Source: Branchiostoma lanceolatum (taxonomy: Eukaryota; Chordata; Leptocardii; Amphioxiformes; Branchiostomatidae). From it: a DNA stretch of 64,000 bases. This document shows, in pieces, positions 31,795-42,895 of the stretch. The notes under the pieces were generated by a model, which saw only the letters and a list, made by a program, of their open reading frames with translations, did not search any database and was not told the origin of the DNA. Each line of letters opens with the position of its first letter. The stretch's first letter is position 1. The DNA is taken from assembly GCF_035083965.1 (NCBI RefSeq), contig NC_089724.1:29687435-29751434 (forward strand). The letters are read 5' to 3'. The translations under genes and the position numbers were made by a program.

Positions 31795-33800
31795 CGCAGT
31801 CGATCTCATCGGACTCGTCGTCACAGTCACCGACGCCATCGCAGAGCTTGTTGTCAGGAATGCAGGAACCGGGTTCACAGAAATGATGGGACAGGGGACA
31901 ATCCTCGGCTGCGCAAAAAAATTCATCTGAACCGTCTTCACAATCAGGAAACCTGTCACATTGATCCGATGATCTCAGACATACTCCACTTCTTTCACAC
32001 TTGATATCGTCGGGCAAGTAACACTGTGTTTTTTTGCAATTTTCCTCATCTGAGCCGTCGTCACAATCATACCATCCGTCACATTGCCATTCTCGATGGA
32101 TGCATACTTAATCACTTTCACACTTGAAATGTTCCGAGTCACACTCTTTGTTTGTGCAATTTTCCTCATCCCAACCGTCTCCACAATCATCATCACCGTC
32201 ACATGGGGCGTCTGGTTCGATACAAACTCCATTACTTTCACACTTGATGTGGCGCGAGAAGTGGCACTCTTTGTCTTTGCAATTTTCCTCATCTGAACCG
32301 TCGTCACAATCGACATCACTGTTACATTGCTTCCTTGGGGGGATACATACTCCATTACTTTCACACTTGATGTGGTGCGACAAGTGGCACTCTTTGTCCT
32401 TGCAATTTTCCTCATCTGAACCGTCGTCACAATCGACATCACTGTTACATTGCTTCCTTGGAGGGACACATACTCCATTACTTTTACACTTGAAATAGTC
32501 TGGGTTGTAACAGTCTTTGCTTGTGCAATTTACCTCATCTGAGCCGTCGTCACAATCATCGTCACCGTCACATCCCCACTCTGGTTTGAGACATACTCCA
32601 CTTCCTTCACACTTAATATCGCCTGGGTTGTAACACTCTTTGCTTGTGCAATTTTCCTCATCTGAAACGTCTTCACAATCATTCCCTCCGTCACATTGTT
32701 CTTCTGGATGGATACATACCCCACTTCTTTTACACTTGAAATATTCGGGGTGGTGACACTCTTTGCTGGTGCAATTTTACCTCATCTGAGCCGTCAAAAC
32801 AATCATCATTACCGTCGCATTGCTTCTCTGGTTCGATGCATTCTCCAATACTTTCACACTTGAAGTCCAGGTTGAAACACTCTTCGCAATTTTCCTCATC
32901 TGAGCCGTCGTCACAATCATAATAATCGTCACATTGCCACTCTGGTTTGATACAAACTCCATTAATTTCACACTTGAAATATTCGGGGTTGTAACACTCT
33001 TTGCTTGTGCAATTTTCCTCATCTGAAACGTCTTCACAATCATCCCCTCCGTTACATTGTCTTTCTGGTTGGATACATATCCCACTTCCTTTACACTTGA
33101 AATATTCGGGGTTGTAACACTCTTTGCTTGTGCAATTTTTCTCATCTGAGCCGTCAAAACAGTCATCATAACCGTCGCATTGCCACTCTGGTTCGATACA
33201 TTCTCCGAGACTTTCACACTTGAAGTCCAGGTTGAAACACTCTTTGCAATTTTCCTCATCTGTACCGTCATCGCAATCATAATCGTCGTCACATTGGTAC
33301 TCCAGACGGACACATGCTCCACTAGTTTCACACCTAAAATCGTCCGGGTTGGAACACTCTTTGCTCCAGCAATTTTCCTCATCTGAGCCGTCTGAGCAGT
33401 CATCATAACTGTCACATTGGTCCTCCAGAGGGACACATAATTCATTTCTTTGTTCACACTTGATATCGTCCGGGTTGAAACACCCGGGTTCGCAATTTTC
33501 CTCATCTGAGCCGTCGTCACAATCATTTATATAGTCACATTGCCACTCTGGTTCGATACATACTCCATTACTTTCACACTTGATATATTCGGGATTGTAA
33601 CACTCCTTCCTTGTGCAATTTACCTCATCTGAACCGTCTTCACAATCTTCATCACCGTCACATTGCCACTCTGGACGGACACATACTCCATTACCTTCAC
33701 ACATGATATCGTCCGGGTTGATACACTCTGTATCGCCAATACGAGGGGAGGCATGACCGATGGAAATCAGGCATGCAAATACGAGCAAGCCAGCCGCCAT
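31795..33800 (-). CDS. Gene B exon 1: signal peptide and 16 tandem LDLa repeats (two lesions)
   Basis: The start MAAGLLVFACLISIGHAS is a clear signal peptide with cleavage likely after HAS. It is followed by 16 LDLa modules of about 38-40 residues, each of the form C..C..C..QC..DC.DGSDE..C. Repeats 4-5-6 and 7-8-9 are related as a three-module block (spacing about 360 bp), and 11 and 12 are near-identical. Repeat 8 is followed by a one-base insertion in a T run (32775-32778; TTTT where the parallel site at 32524 has TTT). Repeat 14 has TAA at 32108-32110 where others have a Gly codon. Removing the extra base makes the exon end in phase 1 (donor GTAAGT at 31794), which matches the next exon. 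That supports a single-base error or recent lesion. Confidence 0.88.
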
Positions 33801-34750
33801 GATCAGCTTTTCGGGGGGAATTGTTGATAGAATCCTCGGTGTACTGGGCCTACCCTGGCACTGAGGCGTGCGGTGACAAAAATAATCAAATAGTGCTGGG
33901 TTGTAGGTGGTACGGCTCTGTACATACTTTGTTTAACGAGCTTAGTCTCCCTACGGACAGATGCGCACAAACACCGAAGAATGCGTGACAACGCCGCAAA
34001 GGAATGTCATCAATTATTTGCTAGCAGTCTCTTGCTGTCGTATCTTCGACCAAAGAATTCAGTTGTTCCAACTTATTAGAGTATTGTACTAAAGATTTTG
34101 ATGTATTTGAAGGTGATACCAAGAGTTGAAATTAATCGGTACATATCTGACATAAAACAAGAAGAACAACTGTTTTTTCTTTATCAATCTTAACTTTTAC
34201 TCGTCCTCTCTATGTTCCTAACTTTACTAAATATGAAAAGTAACATTTTCGGATGAATTGTCACAAATGATCTAGGGTGGCCAAAGTAGCAAGTTAAGCA
34301 CTTTTTGGATGGCCAAATTAAAGATCCACAAGTATGGAATTCTGACAGAGGAGCTAGAGAAGCAACCATAGCTATTTCATGACGTCTACACCAGGTGCAT
34401 CGTTACCACGAGACACACATAAAGCTGCAAATAAAAATACCATAAGTAGCAATCACCCAGCCTGGTCTAGAGCGGACAGTTAATGCTCTCAAAAATATTT
34501 TAATCAAAAACTGGTAGTACTAAAAGGCCACCGAGGAGACTGCTACGGAGGCTTACATTCTTCATCTATCTTTTGATATGAGCATTCCGCAGTGCACGCT
34601 AAGGTGATTTTTGTACAAAAACAAGGGTAACGCAGTACTACTGTAACAGTACAACATGTAGAACAGTTGTACGACAGGGGCCAACCGTCCTCCACCAGAA
34701 TGGGCCATCCGTCGCTCACCAGAACATCACTCGTACTGCTGTGGGGTCTA
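33801..34750. other. Upstream region of gene B
   Basis: The region 5' to the gene B start codon should contain its promoter. I see no clear TATA box or CpG island. ORFs here look like chance. Confidence 0.4.
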
Positions 34751-36250
34751 TGCCAATGCGTGTCAGGTGCATTTTGGCTAGCAGGTAAGCAATTTACTAT
34801 CCATGTCAATTTGTCCCAGTCGTTGAGTGCGCCACATATCTGGGTTTCAAACTTCACCACAGCCTTGGTTGGGACAACCAAACCACCCACATAGCAAAGA
34901 AAGGCTTTCTACTTTCTCTGCATGCCTAAGAAAGGCGGGGTGTCACCGGAGGACCTAGAGGTTGTTTATTCTACTCTGATACGAGCTGTGTTAGTCGTGT
35001 ACCTAGGCTGCAACACATAACAGAACAACACTCGTGAAGTAGTACAGATCTAGAGAAGGGCAACGAAAATCATCTACAGCAACAGCATCCATACAACCCC
35101 TCTCCCCACCCTTCAGGACAGACGGCAGACGGACACCTGAAATGTCAACCACCCTCTGCACTCCATGGAACTAAAACCACATCTCCACACCAAAATTCAC
35201 CCCTTAAAGACAGAGAACATCCTTTCTATTTTTGACAATAAGCTAGCGTCAGTAATCCGGACCTGAGAATACTTTGTTTGTCACTGCCATTTAACGGACA
35301 CACCGACGAACACTAGTAACTTTTAATATAACTATTTAACTATAACCGTCTATGTCGGCCGTTTTTAATGTGTATTGAGATGATATCTGCCACCTATTGT
35401 GCAATTCTGCCGCTTGGCTTGGCTGCTAAGCAATTTGAATAAAACATTTATGAGTTGTACAAAACTGAGGTCATAGAACATAGAAGGATACATGTCTTGC
35501 GCATGCATTATTTTCCATAATAGCACATGAGAGAATACCAGAAAATTTGCAACTAACGCTGCTTCACCTAAATCTGCAATGAAGCAAATATATGGGATAT
35601 TTAAAAAATGGGGTATTTAGGTATATATCCTAGATACAACACAGCATTAGTTATACCAGTAGAAATTAAAATTTGACAGATTAATGTATTCAGAACATAG
35701 TCTGAAAAACGTCGATAACCCTGCATTAGGAAACGAAGACGTCGAAAATATTCAACCCCAGTATGGAGTTGACTGACCTCGTCACTGGGGGGGGGGGGGG
35801 TTGATCTACGGTGTACGTTCGCTGGAACAGATCGTGTTTTTTTGTGACGTAGCCGTGTGGAACTTAACGGCCGTCTTGCCGTGATCTTTCCTTGATTAGT
35901 CAAGCTTATATCTTTAGCACTCTCTGGAACTCAAGGAAGGGACAACAGCTGCTCTATAAAGGTAATTAGCGGCAAGATAATTTTGGGGAATATTTGCCTC
36001 GCGGAAAAAAAATGCCGCCGGTCTCAACACCACGGGTGGCTCTTTAAAATTCAAATATTTAACATTGCAGTATTTTGTATCAACAGGACTAGAGAAAAAA
36101 TATAACATGTAAAGAATCAGTGACAAAGCAGGTGATCAGTAATATCGCCATGTATCAGAAAGAAATGGTGGCTAATTCTATGGCCAAGTTGGTGTTGACC
36201 CATATCAGACCAATAATTTTTTGCGACGAAACTGGCATTTCTGTTGCTTA
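34751..36250. repeat. Tandem segmental duplication, copy 1
   Basis: Starts at GCGTGTCAGGTGCATTT and matches 36407-40806 once the retrotransposon there is removed. It includes a decayed stretch that reads like the 3' end of an old non-LTR reverse transcriptase ORF (GVSPEDLEVVYSTLIRA-like), now full of stops. Confidence 0.8.
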
Positions 36251-36943
36251 TAAATATATTTCTGGTAGATTAGTTTTGTTATTAGTGTACATATACTGTT
36301 TCAAAAATCTGCTTTAAACGAGGAGAACCCGCATTTTGCTTTTAAAATCTACAATACTCTCCTCAATCCAACAATTCTAGTGCCCTTATATTTCACTTTA
36401 CGTCCGTGCCCCTGCGTGTCAGGTGCATTTGAGCTAGCAGGTAAGCAATTTACTATCCATGTCAATTTGTCCCGGTCGTTGAGTGCACCATATATCTGGG
36501 TTTCAAACGTCACCGCACTACTACTAGTCTTGGTCGGGACAACCAAACCACCCGCATTGCAAAGAAGGGCTCTCTACTTTCTTTGCATGCTTTAAGAAGG
36601 GCGGGGTGTCACCGGAGGATCTGGAAATTGTTTATTCTACTCTGATATGGCCTTTGTGAATTAGGCAAATGCCGTGTACCTAGGCTGCAACACAAAACAG
36701 AACAACACTCGTGAATCAGTACAGAGAAGGGCAACAAAAATCATCTACAGCAACAGTATCCAGATAACCCCTCTCCCCAAACCTCAGGACAGACGGAAGA
36801 CGAAAACTTGGAATGTCAACCACCCTCTACACTCCATGGAAATTAAAACCACATCTCCACACCAAAATTCAGCACTCAAAGACAGAGAACATCCTTTCAG
36901 ACAATAAGCTAGGCTCAGTAATCATGACCTAAGAATACCGTGT

Positions 36944-39310
36944 TTGTCACTGCCATTTAACGGACACACCGACGAACATTATGACTCCCCGTTAGATTCA
37001 CAAATTCTACCTAAAGATTATAACTTTGATCACCCCCTGCCCAGAGCTAGTATGGATGATGGTCAAAGTACTACATTTGGAAAAAATCTGATCGACCTCT
37101 GTATAAACAGCAAAATTAGAATTCTAAACGGCAGAACACCCGGTGACCTTCTTGGAAAACCAACTTGCTACCAACCTAAAGGTTGTAGTGTTGTAGATTA
37201 TGTGTTGGGTAGTGAAGCAATTTTCCTACGTAAAGCGACCTTCCTTCATGTCCATGCGTTATCGCCGTTTTCCGACCATTGTAAGCTTTCCTTATTGTTA
37301 GAGAGCAGCCCTAAATCGTCTGAACAAACAGAATGTGAATTGCCAAAACGCCCGTTTTGTAAATTTGTCTGGAATGCAGACTCTAAGAAAAAGTTTATCA
37401 AAATGATCAATTCAACATTATTCTCCTCAAGTATTAACCGATTCTTACATAAAAAATATGAACTGAATCCAGAATCTTTAGACACCGCGCTACAAGACTT
37501 CATAACGCCGCTGCAAGAGGTGGGACGAAAGTCTTTGTCCTTGCGCGTAACAAAAAAACGAAAACAGCGGTGTAATAAACAAAAAAGCAGAAAAAGATGG
37601 TTCGACCAAACATGCGCTTCGGCCAGACAAGAACTGAAAAACCTAGGTAGACTTCTCTCCAAAGACCCACGTAACCCATTTCTCAGAGGGTCCTATTTTA
37701 ATAAGAAAAAGCAATACACAAGACTCATACGCAAAACCAAAAAAGATTTCAAAAATAATATCCTAAATCAACTTAACTCTTACTCTGATAACAATAATTC
37801 GTCATTTTGGTCACTCTTGAAAGACTTCAAGTCCAATAGCAATAGTAAGTCAAATACTCAAGATGTAATTACCGAAGAAAAACTCCATTCGCACTTTAAA
37901 AATCTTTATGGTAAAGAATCCACCTCCAACGTTTCAATATCATCAGACAGTTTTGAAACTCAAATAAAAAGCAAATTATTGAAGTTAGAGAATGACCTAA
38001 AAGACAACCCCCTAGACAGTCCGATTCTGAGTAACGAGATCAGTAAAGCAATTTCAGACCTTAAAAATGGAAAGGCCTCAGGTAATGATCTAATCCTCAA
38101 TGAAATGTTAAAAAGCTCCCCGCACACTCTTATAGAACCCCTGACCAAACTATTTAACCTTTTTCTTTCCTCTGGTTATTTCCCCCAGAATTGGTGTACT
38201 AGCCACATTGTGGCCCTACACAAGGGCGGGGCAAAAGATGACCCCAGTAACTACAGAGGCATTTCGGTCACCAGCTGCCTGGCCAAACTATTCACATCAG
38301 TTTTAAATACACGTTTAACCACTTTTTTAGATGAGAATAAACTCATCTCCCCCAACCAGGCCGGCTTTAGAAAACACTTCGGCACAAATGACAATCTCTT
38401 TGTCTTAGACTCGCTAATTACCAAATATTTCCATAACAACAAACGCCTTTATTCATGTTTTATAGATTTTAGAAAAGCATTTGACACAGTTTGGAGGGAA
38501 GGGCTCCGTTTCAAATTGCTAAATTCAGGAATAGGAGGGAATTTCTATAAGTTAATCAAATGTTTATATAGTAAACCTGAAACTTGTGTAAAAACAAAAT
38601 CTGGTCTAACACCACCATTTGTGACCGACAAGGGTGTCCGTCAGGGTTGCAACATGAGCCCCACCCTTTTTAATTTATTTATTAATGATTTAGTTAAAGA
38701 GTTAGATAACTCAGAGTGTATGCCACCAACTTTATATAATCTTTATGTTTCATGTTTATTGTATGCAGATGATGTTGTTATATTTTCAGAATCAGACAAA
38801 GGCCTGCAATCTGCAATTAACAGACTAAGTGCCTTTTGTAGCAAATGGAAGCTCCAAGTAAATATGAAGAAAACAAAAGTAATCATATTTAACAAGGCAG
38901 GTCGTTCTTTTCCAAAGCAAAAGTTCTACTTTGAAAATAACACAATAGACAATGTCCCCTCCTATTGCTATTTAGGCCTAACCCTCACTTCATCAGGTAG
39001 CTTCACCCTAGCCAAAAAGCAGCTGTCACTTAAGGCACGTAAAACCATTTATAGCTTTAAATCTATCATTCGTTCATCAGTCTTACCACGCGGCCTTCTA
39101 AAGATATTTGATACCTGCATAAAACCGATCCTTCTGTACGGATGCCAAATCTGGGGGACAGAACAACTACATGATGCGTCGCCTATTGAAAACGTACACA
39201 ACCAATTCTGCAAAAATGTTCTTGGTGTTTTTAGAAATAGTAGCAATGTAGCATGTAGAGCAGATTTAGGTAGATTCCCATTAGATATAGATATATGTAT
39301 ATATATATAG
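36944..39310 (+). CDS. LINE endonuclease (partial) and reverse transcriptase ORF
   Basis: 788 codons, of which the first dozen come from flanking host DNA, since the element begins near 36979. Residues about 20-120 are the C-terminal part of an APE-type endonuclease, ending in the SDH motif (PFSDHCKLSL near residue 110). The reverse transcriptase core follows: CFIDFRKAFDTVW (motif A, about residue 507), GVRQGCNMSPTLFNLFIND (about 566), and the catalytic YADD (about residue 607). The frame breaks at an AT microsatellite near 39288-39310. The RT copies element RNA at a nicked target. Confidence 0.92.
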   Translation: MSLPFNGHTDEHYDSPLDSQILPKDYNFDHPLPRASMDDGQSTTFGKNLIDLCINSKIRILNGRTPGDLLGKPTCYQPKGCSVVDYVLGSEAIFLRKATFLHVHALSPFSDHCKLSLLLESSPKSSEQTECELPKRPFCKFVWNADSKKKFIKMINSTLFSSSINRFLHKKYELNPESLDTALQDFITPLQEVGRKSLSLRVTKKRKQRCNKQKSRKRWFDQTCASARQELKNLGRLLSKDPRNPFLRGSYFNKKKQYTRLIRKTKKDFKNNILNQLNSYSDNNNSSFWSLLKDFKSNSNSKSNTQDVITEEKLHSHFKNLYGKESTSNVSISSDSFETQIKSKLLKLENDLKDNPLDSPILSNEISKAISDLKNGKASGNDLILNEMLKSSPHTLIEPLTKLFNLFLSSGYFPQNWCTSHIVALHKGGAKDDPSNYRGISVTSCLAKLFTSVLNTRLTTFLDENKLISPNQAGFRKHFGTNDNLFVLDSLITKYFHNNKRLYSCFIDFRKAFDTVWREGLRFKLLNSGIGGNFYKLIKCLYSKPETCVKTKSGLTPPFVTDKGVRQGCNMSPTLFNLFINDLVKELDNSECMPPTLYNLYVSCLLYADDVVIFSESDKGLQSAINRLSAFCSKWKLQVNMKKTKVIIFNKAGRSFPKQKFYFENNTIDNVPSYCYLGLTLTSSGSFTLAKKQLSLKARKTIYSFKSIIRSSVLPRGLLKIFDTCIKPILLYGCQIWGTEQLHDASPIENVHNQFCKNVLGVFRNSSNVACRADLGRFPLDIDICIYI

Positions 39311-40127
39311 TTAAATTCTGGTTACGTCTGGTTCAAATCGATAGATCTACACACCCCCTCCAAGCGGACGCACTCCATCTACAGCAAAGTCTTCCGACGA
39401 ATACCCGTAGACGAACATTGTTACAACGTGTTAAAGAAATATTAGATTACAATGGATATTCCTATTTGTGGCACTCCGGTAATACACATTGTAAACCTGA
39501 ACATGTCGGAAAAGTGCTGAGAAGGAGACTAACAGATATATATATACAATCATTTTTTCATACCTTGGTAAACGACAGCGGTAAGTTAAGATTCTATGCA
39601 AAATGTAAAACCATGTACAATTTAGAGAATTATCTTGATCTTGCAGATTTTGATTTGCGCTCAGCCATTAGTAAAATTAGAGTTAGTGCTCATCCTCTTG
39701 AAATAGAGAGAGGCCGGTATAGAAAATTACCTATATACGAAAGACTTTGTAAGTATTGTAATACAAATGCCGTGGAAGACGAAATACACTTTATTTCAAA
39801 CTGTTCATTTCATGATAATGCACGAAATGAGTTGTCTACTCAGACCACTAAAATCTATCCGAATTTCCCTAAGCTTACAGACAAAGAAAAGACTATTCTT
39901 CTTTTAACTAACAAAAACCCACAAATTATAGAAAAGGTGGGACATTACGTCTTCCATTGCTTACAAAAGAGAAGTCAAACCCTTCACTAGTTATAGACAA
40001 TTACATTTGTAAAATTTAGATAAGCAGCTTTTATACTTATTTTGTACACTGTTCTTTTATGTATGTTATTTGCATTTAGCCTTCGGGCATGAATTTGCAA
40101 TAAACTTATTATTAACTTTCGAAATAA
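36979..40127 (+). mobile_element. 5'-truncated non-LTR retrotransposon (LINE)
   Basis: The ends come from the uninterrupted copy of the host segment at 34751-36250. The element starts inside the endonuclease domain and ends after AATAAACTTATTA at 40097-40110. It holds a reverse transcriptase ORF and a shifted C-terminal ORF. No perfect target duplication is seen. The clade (CR1/L2/Jockey-like group) is not certain. Confidence 0.88.
39295..39990 (+). CDS. LINE C-terminal ORF, separated by frameshift
   Basis: Continues the reverse transcriptase in another frame: VKFWLRLVQID follows naturally from the interrupted ADLGRFPLDIDI. It ends in a zinc-knuckle-like C..C..H..C motif (LCKYCNTNAVEDEIHFISNC). 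Loss or gain within TATATATATA at 39293-39308 explains the shift. The original was presumably a single ORF. Confidence 0.85.
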   Translation: MYIYIVKFWLRLVQIDRSTHPLQADALHLQQSLPTNTRRRTLLQRVKEILDYNGYSYLWHSGNTHCKPEHVGKVLRRRLTDIYIQSFFHTLVNDSGKLRFYAKCKTMYNLENYLDLADFDLRSAISKIRVSAHPLEIERGRYRKLPIYERLCKYCNTNAVEDEIHFISNCSFHDNARNELSTQTTKIYPNFPKLTDKEKTILLLTNKNPQIIEKVGHYVFHCLQKRSQTLH

Positions 40128-40849
40128 CTATAACCGTCTATGTCGTTTTTAATGTGTATTGAGATCCTGAATCTGTCACCTATTGTGCAATTCTGCCGCT
40201 TGGCTTGGCTGCTAAGCAATTTGAATAAAACATTTATGAGTTGTACAAAACTGAGGTCATAGAACATAGAAGGATACATGTCTTGCGCATGCATTATTTT
40301 TCAAAATAGCACATGAGAGCATACTGGAAAATTTGCAACTAACGCTGCCTCACCTAAATCTGCAATGAAGCAAATATACGTGGTTTTTAGAAATGGGGTA
40401 TTTAGGTATATACGTTAGATATAACGCAACATTAGTAATGCCACTAGAACTGCATTTTTGACGGACAAACGTATTCAGAACACTGTCTGAAAAACGTCGA
40501 TAACCTTGCATTAGAAAACGACGACGTCGAAAGCATTCCACCCCAGAATGGAGCTGACTGACCTCTTCAAGGTATTAGCGGCAAGACAATTTTAAGGAGT
40601 ATTCTCCTCGCTAAAAATGCCGCCGGTCGCAACACCACAGCTAGTTCTTTAGAATTTCAATATTCTGTGTCAACAGGACTAGCAAAAAAAATATGATATG
40701 TATAGCATCAGTGACAAAGGTGATAAGTAATATCGTCATGTATATATGAAAGAAATGATGGTTAATTTTATGACCAATACATTTTTGCGACGGATCTGGC
40801 GTTTTTTTTTCTCATATACTACCACTACACTACATATTTATGTTTAGCC

Positions 40850-41467
40850 ATACCTAGTATGGCTCAACATATTGTTTTTGTTATGTTGAGCCCATAAGTA
40901 TGGGCTCAACATATTGTATTTGTCTGGTTCTTCTTCTTCTTCTCCTCCTCCTGACAAATCTTCAAATGGCTTCTACTCCGCCATTTCTTACCCAATCGAC
41001 CTGAAATTTGGCATGGAGGTAAAGATGCCGAAAACCCACAGGCCCTTTTTTAATTGTTTTGAAACAGGCCTTAAAATCATTTTTATGGAGGTTTTTTGGG
41101 GCATTTTTAGACATTTTCTATATTTTTGGCTCCTGTGCCCTGGTATTACAAGCAAATGGCCTGGAATTCGGCACAAGGGTGCCTGGAACATGTCCCTACA
41201 GGACTTTAATCACATTTCTGGTGTACATCACTTCAAAATGCTTTGTATGGGGGACTTTTGGACCCATTTTCAGACCAAAAACGGGTCAAAAGTGCTGTCC
41301 CCGTTCCATGTTCTATCTAAGAATCCATGTTCTATCTAAGGTTCCGGGCGTTCCATTTGCTGCTGGCCAAAGAACATGAGTTCTTTTCTGGTTACCTGAG
41401 GTCATGTTGCAGGTAAACACGCAAGCCTTTGCAGTAAGAAGCTCTTGGCGTCTCGCAGAACTTGTAG
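40850..41467. repeat. Repeat unit B, copy 1
   Basis: Starts with a hairpin around TATGGGCTCAACATATTG, then CTTCTTCTTCTCCTCC and AAATCTTCAAATGG. It ends TCTCGCAGAACTTGTAG. It matches 44241-44777. Confidence 0.75.
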
Positions 41468-42092
41468 TAGGGGTGGCGCAGAGCCTGAAATTTGTTCTCC
41501 GGCCCCGTCAAAACCGAAAAATGCGCCAAATTCAAGGCGTACGATCTGATACATAACGGTCAAAAATCGCTTATATTTTTATACCAGTAGTTAAAGAAGG
41601 TTCTTAACTCAATATCTGTGAAAGATTTACTAAATTACCGTCAACCATAAGCGAGAAATCGCCCATCGGGTTACGCGCATTTCGCCCGCGGGAGCAGGTG
41701 CACCCGCTTCCCGGTCACGCACTTGGGGAGGGCCGGCTTCGCGCCGATCCAAATACGGATCGTTACGTCACTCGTAAACAAGAAAACTAGTCGCCAATTT
41801 GTAGCCAGCATTACGATCTACAAAATGATGTAAGTGGTCAGCTTGTGTGACTTCCATTGGTGAAAATATTCACATTTTAATTTTTCAAATCGAAATTCCG
41901 GAGGGAGGTACCCCTTTAAAAAAAATTTAGCCATTGGTATCGTTGGAAAATTCAAGAGATTGTTGTTATTTTGGTACCAAATTCGCATATATTCGAGCAA
42001 GGAGGTTTAAACCTCCTTGATTCGAGCCATGGTGGGCTCCGTAATCGGCTGATACTTTTAAAATTGCGAGCCAGTTTTGGGATGGAAGCAAA

Positions 42093-42190
42093 ATGGTGGA
42101 CGGCGGCCCGGGCGCTACTGACCGCTGTAGTTCGGAGCCGATTACGTCGGCATCGGGCCAAAATACGGACACTTCTACCACCCAAATGCC
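42093..42190 (+). CDS. Candidate first exon of a small gene (weak)
   Basis: ATG at 42093 with a favourable context (GCAAAATGGTGG) opens MVDGGPGATDRCSSEPITSA, Ser/Thr-rich, to a good donor GTAATG at 42191. It lies in a GC-rich, promoter-like stretch. Another frame starting at 42082 is also open. No homology is recognised. A possible final exon is at 42836-42895. Confidence 0.3.
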
Positions 42191-42835
42191 AGGTAATGTC
42201 TTTTTCCAAGTCTTTACGTAGTTTTATGTGGGTTTCGGGTTATTTTTATGTCAAATTTGGCCGCATGATTATCGGTAAACACTGTTGTTTTTGTATGCCG
42301 CATGGTACCTCAAATAATTTGCCGTTTTAATACATGGATTTTCGTGCCAGTGGTTGCATGTATGATTACTATAAATCATTTTCAACGCCCTATGGATGCA
42401 TTTGGTTCCTGTTTTTCTTTTTTTTGCTAGTGCCATGATCTAAACTTAAAATGCAGAAAACTGTACTTGCTATCCTCACCTTCTGCTGTCACTGCTAGGG
42501 GGAGGGGGGCGGCGGGGATGCCCAGCTGCCCTCTACTCGAGTCGTAGTTTCCGTTGTAATTCATTTTATGAGTAGAAGTATAAACCTCACTTAACAGAAT
42601 TATGCTGGTCTGTTAAGTTTATTAAATTGTTACATTTATAATGAATGATTGCCTTTATTATTGTATGCAATTACCAGACTACTTAGTATATATGTATGGT
42701 AGCTAATGGAGGAAATAAAGTACCTAAGTATCCAAGTTTCATATTTATCTCATCATAGATTGTTTGAAATGTGTGTCTGCCATGCATGTATTATATAGTT
42801 TGAATTTCAACAGACGTTTTCTCTTTTGACACAGG

Positions 42836-42895
42836 AATGAAGAGAGTGAAGAGGAGGAAAGTGATGAAGAACCAACAGAACTGCCAGTGAACTAG
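42836..42895 (+). CDS. Candidate last exon with acidic C-terminus (weak)
   Basis: Follows the acceptor TTTTGACACAG. In one frame it reads NEESEEEESDEEPTELPVN then TAG, an acidic tail like those of nuclear proteins. The phase does not match the candidate exon at 42093-42190 directly, so another exon or another partner would be needed. AATAAA at about 43164 could terminate it. Confidence 0.3.
   Translation, partial: NEESEEEESDEEPTELPVN

Larger units (their letters stand above)
15761..33800 (-). other. Gene B: signal peptide, LDLa array, two F5/8C domains, LDLa tail
   Basis: Eighteen exons on the minus strand, all joined in one consistent frame, apart from two lesions in exon 1. Order: signal peptide and 16 LDLa (33800-31795); four single-LDLa exons; F5/8C-1 (three exons); F5/8C-2 (three exons); a Cys-rich unit (two exons); three single-LDLa exons; a double-LDLa exon with stalk; a hydrophobic tail. 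Predicted size is about 1,490 residues. F5/8C domains bind lipids, glycans or proteins and LDLa modules bind ligands with calcium, so an extracellular adhesion or scavenger-type role is inferred. A frameshift near 32775 and a TAA at 32108-32110 would truncate the product if real. AATAAA (minus) lies at 15355-15360. Confidence 0.85.
36407..40806. repeat. Tandem segmental duplication, copy 2 (split by LINE)
   Basis: Second copy of the 34751-36250 segment. The match runs to CACACCGACGAACA (about 36978), breaks for the inserted retrotransposon, and resumes at AACTATAACCGTCTATG (about 40128). Decayed LINE-like remnants (ESVQRRATKIIYSN) are visible at 36690-36780. Confidence 0.8.

Noticed and set aside
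32124..32498. Plus-strand ORF opposite the LDLa array, and minus-strand ORFs such as 32777-33526 in another frame
   Set aside because: Their periodic sequence is a shadow of the LDLa repeats. The true frame keeps the six-cysteine pattern.
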